Below, piece after piece: positions 33,513 to 42,446 of a stretch of DNA of 45,405 nucleotides. Made by a program: the position numbers and the translations under genes. Under the pieces are notes generated by a model. The model searched no databases. It was given only the letters and a program-made list of their open reading frames with translations, and was not told the DNA's origin. Origin of the DNA: JAAFJT01 sp043744275 (GTDB taxonomy: Bacteria; Bacteroidota; Bacteroidia; Chitinophagales; Saprospiraceae); assembly GCA_043744275.1 (NCBI GenBank), contig JAYTUY010000275.1:1-45405 (forward strand), given 5' to 3'. How positions within the stretch are numbered: position 1 is the first letter of the stretch; every line of letters begins with the position of its first letter.

Positions 33513-36500
33513 ATGCTCAATCATATCATTCAATTTTCAGTTCGCAATAAACTGATTATCGGATTATTCGTCTTAGCACTCATCGGCTATGGCAGTTATT
33601 CAGTGACGAAATTGCCCATTGATGCAGTGCCCGATATTACGAATAATCAAGTGCTGGTCATCACCGTTACGCCTTCTCTCGCTGCGCCCGAAGTGGAGCG
33701 GTTGATAACATTCCCTATCGAACAAGCGACTGCCAATGTGCCTGGTATTATCGAAATGCGCTCATTTTCGCGCTTTGGTTTATCGCTCGTCACCATCGTT
33801 TTTAATGATAAAACTGATGTGTATTGGGCGCGACAGCAAGTGACTGAACGCCTTTCAAAAGTGCAAACCGAACTTCCTCCTGGCATAGGCACACCTGAAT
33901 TAGGACCTGTTTCGACGGGTTTAGGTGAAATATTTCAATATGTGGTGCGTCCTAAACCAGGCTTTGAAAAAGTATATACCGCTATGGAATTGCGGACAAT
34001 TCAAGACTGGATTGTGCGCCGTCAATTAATAGGTGTAGAAGGTGTAGCGGACGTGAGCAGTTTTGGTGGCTTACTCAAGCAATATGAAATTGCCGTCTAT
34101 CCTGATCGACTCAAGGCGCAAGGCTTAACCGTTGCCGATATTTTTACAGCTATAGAAAAAAACAATCAAAATACAGGCGGTGCTTATATTGAAAAAGGTC
34201 CGACGGTGCTTTACATCCGCAGCGAGGGTTTGGTGAACGCTATTTCGGATATTGAAAATATTGTCATTAAAAATACTGAGGGGGGTGCTCCTATCATCGT
34301 CAAAGATGTTGCGGAGGTGAAAATTGGTAGCGCAACCCGTTATGGTGCGATGTGCTTTAACGATAAAGGCGAAGTAGCAGGTGCGATTGTGATGATGCTG
34401 AAAGGTGAAAACTCTTCAAAAGTGATCAAACTTGTCAAAGAGCGCATTAAAATCATAGAAAAAACATTGCCCGAAGGTGTCATGATTGAGCCATTTTTGG
34501 ATAGAACAAAAATGGTCAATAATGCCATCAGCACTGTCGAAACCAATCTTTTTGAAGGCGCATTAATCGTCGTTTTTGTCCTTGTTTTGTTTCTTGGCAA
34601 CCTTCGGGCAGGGTTGATTGTGGCTTCGGTGATTCCCTTATCCATGCTTTTTGCTATTATTATGATGAATCTGTTTGGCGTGTCGGGCAATTTAATGTCA
34701 CTGGGTGCTTTGGATTTTGGACTCATCATTGATGGAGCGGTTATCATTGTCGAGGCTGTTATGCACCGTTTGTACCACAGTAAAGCCTTAGCTCATACCG
34801 CTCGTTTTACGCAACAACACATGGATACTGAGGTGAAATATACAGCAGGGAAGATGATGAACGCCGCCGTTTTTGGTCAAATCATCATTTTAATAGTGTA
34901 TTTACCCATTCTTTCCTTAGAAGGTATTGAAGGAAAAATGTTCAAACCGATGGCTGAAACAGTGGCTTTTGCTATACTCGGCGCATTTATTTTATCATTG
35001 ACCTATATTCCAATGGTGTCTGCTTTATTTTTAAGTAAAAAAATATCGCATAAGCCAACTATCTCTGACCGCATGATGGCTGTCATTGAGAACAGTTATC
35101 AAAAAGCATTATTCAATGTTTTGCGTTTTCCTAAAATTATTATTTCAAGTGCACTCCTATTATTGCTCTTGGCTGCTTGGATACTGAGGGGTATGGGTGG
35201 CGAGTTTATTCCCAAATTGGAAGAAGGCGATTTTGCCGTAGATACACGTGTTTTGACAGGTAGCTCTTTGAATACGACTATAAATGCTACGCAGCAAACT
35301 GCTAAAATCCTTTTAAAAAACTTTCCCGAAATTGAAAAAGTAGTGACTAAAATCGGTTCGGGAGAGATTCCAACCGACCCGATGCCCGTAGAAGCGAGCG
35401 ATATGATGGTCATTTTGAAAGATAAAAAACAGTGGACGAGTGCTAAAACTTTTGATGAATTGGCTGAAAAAATGTCCAAATCTCTTGAAGATGTGCCAGG
35501 TGTCACAGCAGGATTTCAGTTCCCAGTCCAGATGCGTTTTAACGAACTCATGACGGGAGCGCGTCAAGATGTGGTCTGTAAAATATTCGGAGAAGACCTT
35601 GATACATTGGCAATTTATGCTGAAAAACTGGGCAATATCATAAAAGGTGTAGAAGGTGCAAAGGATTTATATGTCGAAACGGTGACTGGTATGCCTCAAA
35701 TTGTAGTTGAATATGACCGTGCCGCTATTGCTCGCTTCAGTTTGAACATACAAGATATAAATACTGCTTTGAAAACAGCTTTCGCAGGACAAGTAGCAGG
35801 GCAGGTTTATGAAGGTGAAAAACGCTTCGATCTCGCTGTCCGCTTGGCGGGTGATGAGCGCAAAGACTTGTCAAATGTGCAAAACCTTTTGATTGCAACG
35901 CCGCGTGGCGAACAGATACCCCTCAGTATGGTGGCAAAAGTAGAGATAAAAGAGGGACCCAATCAAATTCAAAGAGAGGAAGCGAAACGCCGCATTACTG
36001 TCGGTTTCAACGTGCGAGGGCGCGATGTGCAGACGGTTGTGCAAGAATTGCAAGGTAAAATTGAAAAACAAATCCGCTTACCCGTAGGCTATCGGGTAAC
36101 TTATGGTGGTCAGTTTGAAAATCTCATCGCTGCAAAACAACGGCTCTCTATTGCTGTTCCAGTCTCACTGTTAATGATTTTTGTGCTTTTATACTTCGCT
36201 TTTGGCTCTATCAAGCAAGGATTATTGATTTTTTCAGCGATTCCTTTATCGGCTATTGGAGGCATTTTGGCTTTATGGATGCGCAATATGCCGTTTTCAA
36301 TTTCGGCAGGCGTGGGATTTATTGCATTATTTGGCGTAGCCGTTTTAAATGGTATTGTCTTGATAACGGAGTGCAATCAATTGAAAAATGAAGGTCATGG
36401 CTACCTAAAAGGCATTATTTTACAAGCGACACGCACTCGACTTCGACCCGTTTTGATGACCGCAGCGGTTGCCTCTCTTGGTTTTTTACCGATGGCTTTG

Positions 36501-36644
36501 AGCAATGGCGCAGGGGCAGAAGTACAGCGTCCGTTGGCAACGGTGGTGATTGGCGGTTTGTTAACGGCTACTCTTTTGACACTTTTTGTTTTACCTATTT
36601 TGTATTTGATTTTTGAAAAAAGAGCTATAAAGAAAGGTTCTTAA
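33513..36644 (+). CDS. czcA: Heavy-metal efflux RND pump, CzcA/CusA family
   Basis: A 1043-residue inner-membrane proton/metal antiporter. Twelve membrane segments are expected: one at the start (KLIIGLFVLALIGYGSYSV), a block around 340-510 and a block near 870-1035, with two large periplasmic loops. The proton-relay motif DFGLIIDGAVIIVE carries D401, D407 and E414, matching the CzcA pattern. The periplasmic part has no methionine cluster that I can see, so zinc, cobalt, cadmium or nickel seems likelier than copper or silver. Three dispersed words: 34275 (NTEGGAP), 35183 (ILRGM, at the end of a membrane segment) and 35929 (IPLSM, in a conserved stretch). A fourth near-copy, ATACTGAGGTG, is at about 34825. 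It heads the A-C-B exporter unit. Confidence 0.92.
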   Translation: MLNHIIQFSVRNKLIIGLFVLALIGYGSYSVTKLPIDAVPDITNNQVLVITVTPSLAAPEVERLITFPIEQATANVPGIIEMRSFSRFGLSLVTIVFNDKTDVYWARQQVTERLSKVQTELPPGIGTPELGPVSTGLGEIFQYVVRPKPGFEKVYTAMELRTIQDWIVRRQLIGVEGVADVSSFGGLLKQYEIAVYPDRLKAQGLTVADIFTAIEKNNQNTGGAYIEKGPTVLYIRSEGLVNAISDIENIVIKNTEGGAPIIVKDVAEVKIGSATRYGAMCFNDKGEVAGAIVMMLKGENSSKVIKLVKERIKIIEKTLPEGVMIEPFLDRTKMVNNAISTVETNLFEGALIVVFVLVLFLGNLRAGLIVASVIPLSMLFAIIMMNLFGVSGNLMSLGALDFGLIIDGAVIIVEAVMHRLYHSKALAHTARFTQQHMDTEVKYTAGKMMNAAVFGQIIILIVYLPILSLEGIEGKMFKPMAETVAFAILGAFILSLTYIPMVSALFLSKKISHKPTISDRMMAVIENSYQKALFNVLRFPKIIISSALLLLLLAAWILRGMGGEFIPKLEEGDFAVDTRVLTGSSLNTTINATQQTAKILLKNFPEIEKVVTKIGSGEIPTDPMPVEASDMMVILKDKKQWTSAKTFDELAEKMSKSLEDVPGVTAGFQFPVQMRFNELMTGARQDVVCKIFGEDLDTLAIYAEKLGNIIKGVEGAKDLYVETVTGMPQIVVEYDRAAIARFSLNIQDINTALKTAFAGQVAGQVYEGEKRFDLAVRLAGDERKDLSNVQNLLIATPRGEQIPLSMVAKVEIKEGPNQIQREEAKRRITVGFNVRGRDVQTVVQELQGKIEKQIRLPVGYRVTYGGQFENLIAAKQRLSIAVPVSLLMIFVLLYFAFGSIKQGLLIFSAIPLSAIGGILALWMRNMPFSISAGVGFIALFGVAVLNGIVLITECNQLKNEGHGYLKGIILQATRTRLRPVLMTAAVASLGFLPMALSNGAGAEVQRPLATVVIGGLLTATLLTLFVLPILYLIFEKRAIKKGS

Positions 36645-36663
36645 AATAGGTTTTCCATCAATC

Positions 36664-36705
36664 ATCCTTGTAAATTAGGACGTGGAGGTAGCAATTTACA
36701 AGGAT
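36664..36705 (+). terminator. Hairpin between czcA and czcC
   Basis: A 13-bp perfect stem (ATCCTTGTAAATT with AATTTACAAGGAT) and a 16-base loop lie 20 bases after the czcA stop. A T-rich tract follows after a few As. It may reduce transcription of the distal genes or stabilise the czcA message. Confidence 0.55.
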
Positions 36706-36746
36706 AAAACGAATTTTTATTTTTATTTTATTTAAATTCTAATGAA

Positions 36747-38027
36747 ATGAATCCATCTTCTAAGTATAAATACCCCCTCAGTATAAATACCAAAATCGCT
36801 ATTTTAAGTATTATTTTTTTAACAAAAACAACATTTATTATAGCGCAACTGCCTAACAGCCAGCCCATTACAATTGAAAATGCTGTTAAAATAGCCATTG
36901 AAAATAATGCTACGCTCAAGCCACAACGCTTGAAAGTGACTCAATCAGAGCAACTTGAAGGTACAGCGTTTGACTTGCCGAGAACGAATTTTGGAACTGA
37001 GTTGGGGCAAATAAATAGTCGGGCGTTTGATTCGAGGTGGTCGGTGGCGCAATCTTTTTCATTGCCTAAAACTTATCGACAAAGGGCTGAATTATTGAAA
37101 TCTGAAACAGCTTTGCAACGCCGAACGGTGGCTATCAATGAGCAGAGTTTAAAAGCTCAAATATATGCGACTTACTATGAATTGCTTTATCTGTTGGAGC
37201 ATAAAACGTTGCTTTTGAGGAATGATTCCTTGTTTTTAACTAATTTGAAAAATGCTGAAATTCGTTTAAAAACAGGTGAAACTGGCATTTTAGAAAAAAC
37301 ATCGGCTGAAACTCAACGGCTTCAAATAGCGCATCAGTTGCAATTGCTTGAATCTGATATTATTTATTATCAAATTCAACTTAAAAACTTGCTTTATACT
37401 GAGGGGGTATACTTACCTGAAAAACAAGCATTAAAATTGGCATTTTCATTACCAAATGACTTGGATTTATTGAAAAATCATCCTGAATTGCAGTTCCTAA
37501 AACAACAAATTGAGATTCAAAAACAGCAGACTTTGGTTGAACGCGACCAATTATTGCCTTCATTTTCAGTGGGCTATTCGTTGCAATCCGTTCGTGGTAC
37601 GCAAACTTTTGGAGCGAAAGATTATAACTACAATGCCGTTCCTCAATTTTCAACAGTTCAATTAGGGGCTTCGATTCCTTTATTTAAAAAAGCCACTCAA
37701 AATCGTATTGCAGCCGCTCAAATTGGTGAACAAGTAGCGCAAAGCACCTTGCAAGCACATGAGTTAGCCGTTAAAAATCGGTATCGTTTATTGGCTCAAC
37801 GATTTCAAAAAGAAGAACAAAATATGCTTTATTTTGAAAAAATCGCTTTGCCACAAGCGCAGCGACTCATTGAAATTGCGAATATCAGCCGACAAAATGG
37901 AGAGATTGGCTATGTCGAATGGTCATTTTCAGTGGCTCAGGCTATTACGATTGAGCAGCAATATTTGGATGCCATCAAGCAGTATAATCAAACAATTATT
38001 GAGTTAAAAACAATTTCTAATTTCTAA
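36747..38027 (+). CDS. czcC: Outer-membrane efflux protein, TolC/CzcC family
   Basis: A 426-residue TolC-like protein that forms the outer-membrane channel of the Czc exporter. The signal peptide ends near FIIAQ (about residue 32). Two OEP repeats are seen as long helical stretches rich in Gln, Ala and Leu (for example EKTSAETQRLQIAHQLQLLE), separated by strands such as GYSLQSVRG and FSTVQLGASIPLF. A dispersed word is within the first 12 codons (36774, YPLSI), inside the signal peptide region, and another lies at 37398 (YTEGV). It is cotranscribed with czcA, after a hairpin. Confidence 0.88.
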   Translation: MNPSSKYKYPLSINTKIAILSIIFLTKTTFIIAQLPNSQPITIENAVKIAIENNATLKPQRLKVTQSEQLEGTAFDLPRTNFGTELGQINSRAFDSRWSVAQSFSLPKTYRQRAELLKSETALQRRTVAINEQSLKAQIYATYYELLYLLEHKTLLLRNDSLFLTNLKNAEIRLKTGETGILEKTSAETQRLQIAHQLQLLESDIIYYQIQLKNLLYTEGVYLPEKQALKLAFSLPNDLDLLKNHPELQFLKQQIEIQKQQTLVERDQLLPSFSVGYSLQSVRGTQTFGAKDYNYNAVPQFSTVQLGASIPLFKKATQNRIAAAQIGEQVAQSTLQAHELAVKNRYRLLAQRFQKEEQNMLYFEKIALPQAQRLIEIANISRQNGEIGYVEWSFSVAQAITIEQQYLDAIKQYNQTIIELKTISNF

Positions 38028-38103
38028 CCACGAATTTTACGAATTCACGTGTTGACAATTTATATCTCAATTCGTAAAATTCGTTAATTCGTAAAATTCG
38101 TGG
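38028..38103. repeat. Inverted repeat of ACGAATT words between czcC and czcB
   Basis: An 18-base arm starting CCACGAATTTTACG (38028-38045) pairs exactly with 38086-38103. A second partial copy of the right arm (AATTCGTAAAATTCGT, about 38070) makes an alternative stem possible. It directly follows the czcC stop codon. Confidence 0.65.
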
Positions 38104-38120
38104 CACAATAAATATAAACA

Positions 38121-39284
38121 ATGAAAAATTTAAAATTCATATTCATAATTGCTTTATTTTCAACAAGTTGTAAAAATAAAGCGGTGGAAAGTACCCCCTC
38201 AGTATCAGAGGAAAAAACGGCTGAAAACGTCGTTAAATTCACGGATGTTCAATTGCAAAATGGCAAAATCCAAGTGGGCAAAGCTGAAATGCGGACTTTG
38301 AAAGGCATTTTAAAAGTGAGTGGGGTGATAGATGTGCCGCCTCAAAATCTCGTTTCCGTTAGTTTTCCGATGGGTGGCTATTTGAAAAATACCAACCTCC
38401 TGCCTGGTATGCCCATTAAAAAGGGGCAAGTGATCGCGACTTTAGAAGATGCGGCTTATATTCAATTGCAGCAAGACTATTTAACGGTTTCAGCTAAATT
38501 GGATTATTTGCAGCTTGATTTGACGCGGCAACAAGAGCTGAATGCTCAAAAAATAAATGCAGATAAAACGCTCCAACAAGTCCAATCTGAGGTTCAGTTG
38601 CAACAGATTTCACAGAAGGCATTGGCTGAAAAGTTGCGATTAATAGGCATTAATCCTAATAATTTGACTGAAAATAATATGACGCGCACAGTTTCAATTT
38701 ACTCGCCCATCAGTGGTTATGTATCGAAAGTGAATGTCAATATTGGTAAATATCTCGCGCCTACGGATGTGATGTTTCAGTTGGTGAATACCGATGATAT
38801 ACATGCGAATTTGACGGTTTTTGAAAAGGATATTCCTAAATTAAAGATTGGGCAAAAGCTGACATTGACCGTCCCGAGTTTGCCTAATAAAACTTATGCC
38901 GCTGAAATTATCCTCATCGGGCGTGATTTGAATGAAAGCCGAGCCGTTGAGGTGCATTGTCATTTTGAAAATGAAGACCATAAACTCTCGCCTGGCATGT
39001 TCCTTTCAGCTGATATTCAAACCACTGAGACGAATGCTTTGACTGTGCCAAACGATGCCGTAGTCCGTTTTGAAAACAAGCATTTTATTTTTATCGAAAA
39101 AGAAAAAGGCGTTTTTGAAATGGAAGAAGTGGAATTGGGAGTAATAGATAAAATGTATAGCCAAGTACACCCCCTCCCGATTGAGTCGGGACAAGTCCGT
39201 ATTTCATCACTTTCGACACTCAATATTGTGACGCAAGGAGCTTATGCCATTTTATCGAAAATGAAAAATACGGCGGAGGAGTAA
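38121..39284 (+). CDS. czcB: Periplasmic adaptor lipoprotein, CzcB/HlyD family
   Basis: A 387-residue membrane-fusion protein linking CzcA and CzcC. The lipoprotein signal ends ALFSTSC with C17. The lipoyl-like halves are VSFPMGGYLKNTNLLPGMP and YSPISGYVSKVNVNIGKYLAP, around a coiled-coil hairpin at about 110-180. A beta-barrel domain follows (VFEKDIPKLKIGQKLTL) and then a membrane-proximal end. The dispersed word at 38195 encodes TPSV just after the lipidated cysteine, in the flexible tether. There is no His-rich metal-binding tail. Confidence 0.88.
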   Translation: MKNLKFIFIIALFSTSCKNKAVESTPSVSEEKTAENVVKFTDVQLQNGKIQVGKAEMRTLKGILKVSGVIDVPPQNLVSVSFPMGGYLKNTNLLPGMPIKKGQVIATLEDAAYIQLQQDYLTVSAKLDYLQLDLTRQQELNAQKINADKTLQQVQSEVQLQQISQKALAEKLRLIGINPNNLTENNMTRTVSIYSPISGYVSKVNVNIGKYLAPTDVMFQLVNTDDIHANLTVFEKDIPKLKIGQKLTLTVPSLPNKTYAAEIILIGRDLNESRAVEVHCHFENEDHKLSPGMFLSADIQTTETNALTVPNDAVVRFENKHFIFIEKEKGVFEMEEVELGVIDKMYSQVHPLPIESGQVRISSLSTLNIVTQGAYAILSKMKNTAEE

Positions 39285-39516
39285 CTCATAAGTCATTATT
39301 TGGAAAATAGTTATTGCATTTTTATATTTTAAAGAATTGGGTTTTAGAGAAATATAATTCTCTGCAAGGTATTTTGAAATAAAACTTATTTTAAATGTTA
39401 AAATATAAAAAATATAAAATAATGCTCGTGAAAATTATGTTACTTTTTAAAACCCTTTTTTACATGGAGTAAACAACAATATTAGTAGAAAATCCGTGCT
39501 TATAACTGAAATTAAA

Positions 39517-40074
39517 ATGCAAACCAATATTAACAAGGATAATTTGACTACTCTTATTTACGGTTGCCGACAAAACGATAGTTATGCGCAAAACCAGCTT
39601 TATAAGGCAATGTACCGTTATGTATATGGTGTCTGTACGCGTTATGTGAAAAATGAAGAGGAGGCAAAAGAAGTAGTACAGGATGTTTTTTATAAAACAT
39701 TTACAAAAATTGATAAATTTGGAGGTGAATCATCGTTTTATTCTTGGATTAAAAAAATTGCAGTGAATACATGTATCGACCGTTATCGGTCAAAAATAAA
39801 TGATATCCCAACAACCGATTTAGAAGAAGCATCTTATTCAGAACAAACAGCAACGGCGATTATGGATGCCGACGCAGACTATATTTTACAATTTATACAG
39901 GAATTGTCGCCTGCCTATAAGTTAACGTTTAACATGTATGCTATCGATGGGTATAAATATGAGGAAATTGCTGAAATATTAGGCATTTCGATGGGGTCTG
40001 TTAAGTCAAATATTGCTAAGGCAAGGATAAATTTGCAAAAAATGATTGAGAACAATCAAAAAACGGGTGCATGA
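39517..40074 (+). CDS. ECF-type RNA polymerase sigma factor
   Basis: A 185-residue sigma-70 family protein. Region 2 is visible at about 35-85 (EEEAKEVVQDVFYKTF and FYSWIKKIAVNTCIDRYR), and region 4 at about 125-170 (YKYEEIAEILGISMGSVKSNIAKAR). Region 3 is missing, as expected for ECF factors. The ATG at 39517 is chosen over GTG at 39496 because the family N-terminus starts near here. Its last four bases overlap the next gene (ATGA), so the two are translated together. There is no dispersed word in the gene. Confidence 0.88.
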   Translation: MQTNINKDNLTTLIYGCRQNDSYAQNQLYKAMYRYVYGVCTRYVKNEEEAKEVVQDVFYKTFTKIDKFGGESSFYSWIKKIAVNTCIDRYRSKINDIPTTDLEEASYSEQTATAIMDADADYILQFIQELSPAYKLTFNMYAIDGYKYEEIAEILGISMGSVKSNIAKARINLQKMIENNQKTGA

Positions 40075-41474
40075 ACGAGGGAGATTTCGACAAGTTATTT
40101 AATGAGAAGTTTAAAGATTTTGAAGGGAGTGATTTTAGTTCAACTGAATGGGGCGACTTAGAGAGCCGACTCAAAAAACGCAAAAATAGACGAAAAGGGC
40201 TATTTTGGCTGTTTCCATTGTTGCTTCTTTCAGCATTGGCTGGAGGTGGATTGGCAACTTGGTATCTACTTCAACAAAACAATAAACAGACTCCTACACA
40301 GCCTTTTATTGAACAAAATGAGCGTAATTCTACGACTGATACTCTAAGGGATACCATTTTAAAGCGGTCTATTATTTTTCAATATGATACAATTTATAGA
40401 AAAATATTGATGATTGATGAGCAATATCTGCCAAATCCTTCTTCGATTTTAGGGAAAAAATTTAATGATTTTTTAATAAATGAAAAAAAGCAAACTGATA
40501 AACTCGCTCAATTAAATACTTCTCTAACACCAAATAGCGATACGGGTATTTTGGTAACTGTTAAAAACGTATTGCCTCCTACTCCAAAAACAAGTAACAG
40601 CATTGAGCAAACACCATTAGAGGATAAAAAAAATGCAACCAATATAACTGCTGCATTGAATAAAATATCTGAGGGTTCTATTGAAAAAATATCTAAACAA
40701 GAAGTAGATTTTAATATGCCCCCCCTCAGTAAAAATGAGGAAAAAGTCAATGATACACTACAAAATATAGCCAATATCACGACCGAACCTGAAAAAAAAG
40801 AGGAAGAGTTAAAGGGGAAAGAAGAAGAGAAAGAATTGAAGCCAATAATAAAAACGCCGTTTCGCTTTCCACCTATATTTTTAGGAATGGTAGCTTCAAG
40901 GGTAGATGGCATAGATGGTATTAAAGCAGCCAATTATTCAGAATCAGGCGGGAGCCAAGTGGGTATAAGAGTTGGGGTTCAGGCATCAAAAAAAATCAAT
41001 TTTTTTACAGAATTCAATTATGGTCAATTTCATTTTGAGTCATCTGCAGAGAATACCTTACCCTCTGGCATCACTATTCCTCCAGCTGAACCTTCTTATA
41101 CATTAAAATATTGGACAGTTGAGGGTGTATCAGTGATGAATTATATTTTGGGAATGCAGTACAAGTTCAGAGAAAACCATAATCTAAAACCTTTTGTGGC
41201 TATCGGCATTAATGGCTCTACTACTTTGCCTTATGAAATTAAATTTGAGTATATAAATGTACAAAACAATTTAGAAAAGTATATTCTACAAAAAGTAACA
41301 AAAGCAAAAACAAATTTCAATAATTTGTATGCAGCTATAGGTGTGCATTGGTACCCCCTCAGTAAATTACGGTTTTCAGCAGAGGGTTTTACTTCATATT
41401 CAGTCACCAATGCGCCTTTAATGCCTCTTCAAGTGGGTTTAAAGGTAGGCGTGTTTTATTCGATAGAGCACTAA
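40071..41474 (+). CDS. Membrane-anchored protein with barrel-like C-terminus, paired with the ECF sigma factor
   Basis: A 467-residue protein. The N-terminal cytoplasmic part of about 40 residues (FDKLFNEKFKDFEGSDFSST) is followed by one membrane segment near 44-66 (LFWLFPLLLLSALAGGGLAT) and a long polar, Gln/Lys/Glu-rich region to about 265. The last 200 residues are rich in alternating hydrophobic strands (QVGIRVGVQASKKINFFTEF; LGMQYKFRENHNLKPFVAIG; FSAEGFTSYSV), like an outer-membrane beta-barrel. A short inner-membrane anchor after an ECF gene is the usual anti-sigma place, but I see no known anti-sigma domain. The barrel-like end on the same chain is unusual. Two dispersed words: 40722 (seven Cs, PPLS, in the linker) and 41355 (YPLS, in the barrel part). 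Confidence 0.65.
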   Translation: MNEGDFDKLFNEKFKDFEGSDFSSTEWGDLESRLKKRKNRRKGLFWLFPLLLLSALAGGGLATWYLLQQNNKQTPTQPFIEQNERNSTTDTLRDTILKRSIIFQYDTIYRKILMIDEQYLPNPSSILGKKFNDFLINEKKQTDKLAQLNTSLTPNSDTGILVTVKNVLPPTPKTSNSIEQTPLEDKKNATNITAALNKISEGSIEKISKQEVDFNMPPLSKNEEKVNDTLQNIANITTEPEKKEEELKGKEEEKELKPIIKTPFRFPPIFLGMVASRVDGIDGIKAANYSESGGSQVGIRVGVQASKKINFFTEFNYGQFHFESSAENTLPSGITIPPAEPSYTLKYWTVEGVSVMNYILGMQYKFRENHNLKPFVAIGINGSTTLPYEIKFEYINVQNNLEKYILQKVTKAKTNFNNLYAAIGVHWYPLSKLRFSAEGFTSYSVTNAPLMPLQVGLKVGVFYSIEH

Positions 41475-41688
41475 AAAAGATTTTTTTTGTAGTTATTAAA
41501 TATTTTTTGAGGTTAACAAATGTTTAATTGAATTGCATATCATCGTATGGGTATGCAATTTTTTTTTTATAATTTTTGTACAGACAACAATTTTATTTTG
41601 TACTGCGTGTTGGATGAAGAGTGAACAGATACGCAGTTTATTTTTAATCATAATTATATAAAATCTTAAAAATTAAAAAAGTCACACA

Positions 41689-42093
41689 ATGGAAAGAAGA
41701 GATTTTTTAGAGAAATTAGGTATCGGAGCAGCATTTGTATTGACAACTGCTTGTTTAAGCTCGTGCAAAAAAGATAGCGTTACACCTGCTGATTTGACCC
41801 TCGATTTAAACGCCTCTGAGAATGCTGCCTTGAAAACGAATGGTGGGTATATCGTAACCAATGGGATAGTTGTGGCGAGAACTACAAGTGGTGGATATGC
41901 TGCGGCAACTGTTATTTGCAGCCACGAACAGAAAAAGCAAATTACCTACAATAAAAGCACAAATGAATGGCTTTGCACGGCTCATCAAGCTCGATTTGAT
42001 ATGGCTGGAAAAGGATTAAATGGCAACGGTAGTGGTGGATTGGCTATTTATCAAACCACTCTTACAGGCACTTCACTTCGTGTTTTTAGTTAA
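41689..42093 (+). CDS. Rieske [2Fe-2S] domain lipoprotein-like protein
   Basis: A 134-residue exported protein. The N-terminus combines an arginine pair (ERRDFLEKLG) with a hydrophobic stretch and a lipobox-like LSSC (C26), so it could be a Tat or lipoprotein substrate. The Rieske cluster ligands are C77-S-H79 and C96-T-A-H99, with normal spacing. The protein is short, with almost only the cluster domain, so it is probably a periplasmic electron carrier. No oxidase or cytochrome bc partner is nearby. It ends in a strong terminator. Confidence 0.85.
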   Translation: MERRDFLEKLGIGAAFVLTTACLSSCKKDSVTPADLTLDLNASENAALKTNGGYIVTNGIVVARTTSGGYAAATVICSHEQKKQITYNKSTNEWLCTAHQARFDMAGKGLNGNGSGGLAIYQTTLTGTSLRVFS

Positions 42094-42446
42094 AATGAAA
42101 TTTAGTATTTGTTGCTTTTTAGTTTTATCATTCTCATAACCCATTAAAAATTACTTGTTAATATTTGCTAAAACGTATTCTTCTGTTGAATTGAAGAATA
42201 CGTTTTTTTTATTTGTTATTTTTCAAGTTACAAGCAACAATATATTGATATACCTCGTGACTGAAAATGAGCGCTTACTCCTCTCTAACCCCTTCCCAAT
42301 TTAAAAATATTGTAAATAATTGATAATCAGATAGTTATTAAGTTTATTTTTTTGAAAATGCCATATTGTAGTTAGAATACTATATGGAAAAACAAACATA
42401 CTGAAATACAAATTCATTTTTTAAAATATCTAAAACCTCTATTTTT
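42094..42446. other. 353-base gap after the Rieske gene
   Basis: Contains the Rieske terminator (42171-42208), a partial copy of ATTGATAATCA at about 42319, and an AT-rich approach to the next gene. No reading frame of note and no dispersed word. Confidence 0.6.
42171..42208 (+). terminator. Intrinsic terminator of the Rieske gene
   Basis: AAACGTATTCTTC (42171-42183) pairs with GAAGAATACGTTT (42193-42205) around a 9-base loop, followed by a run of Ts on the plus strand. Confidence 0.85.
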
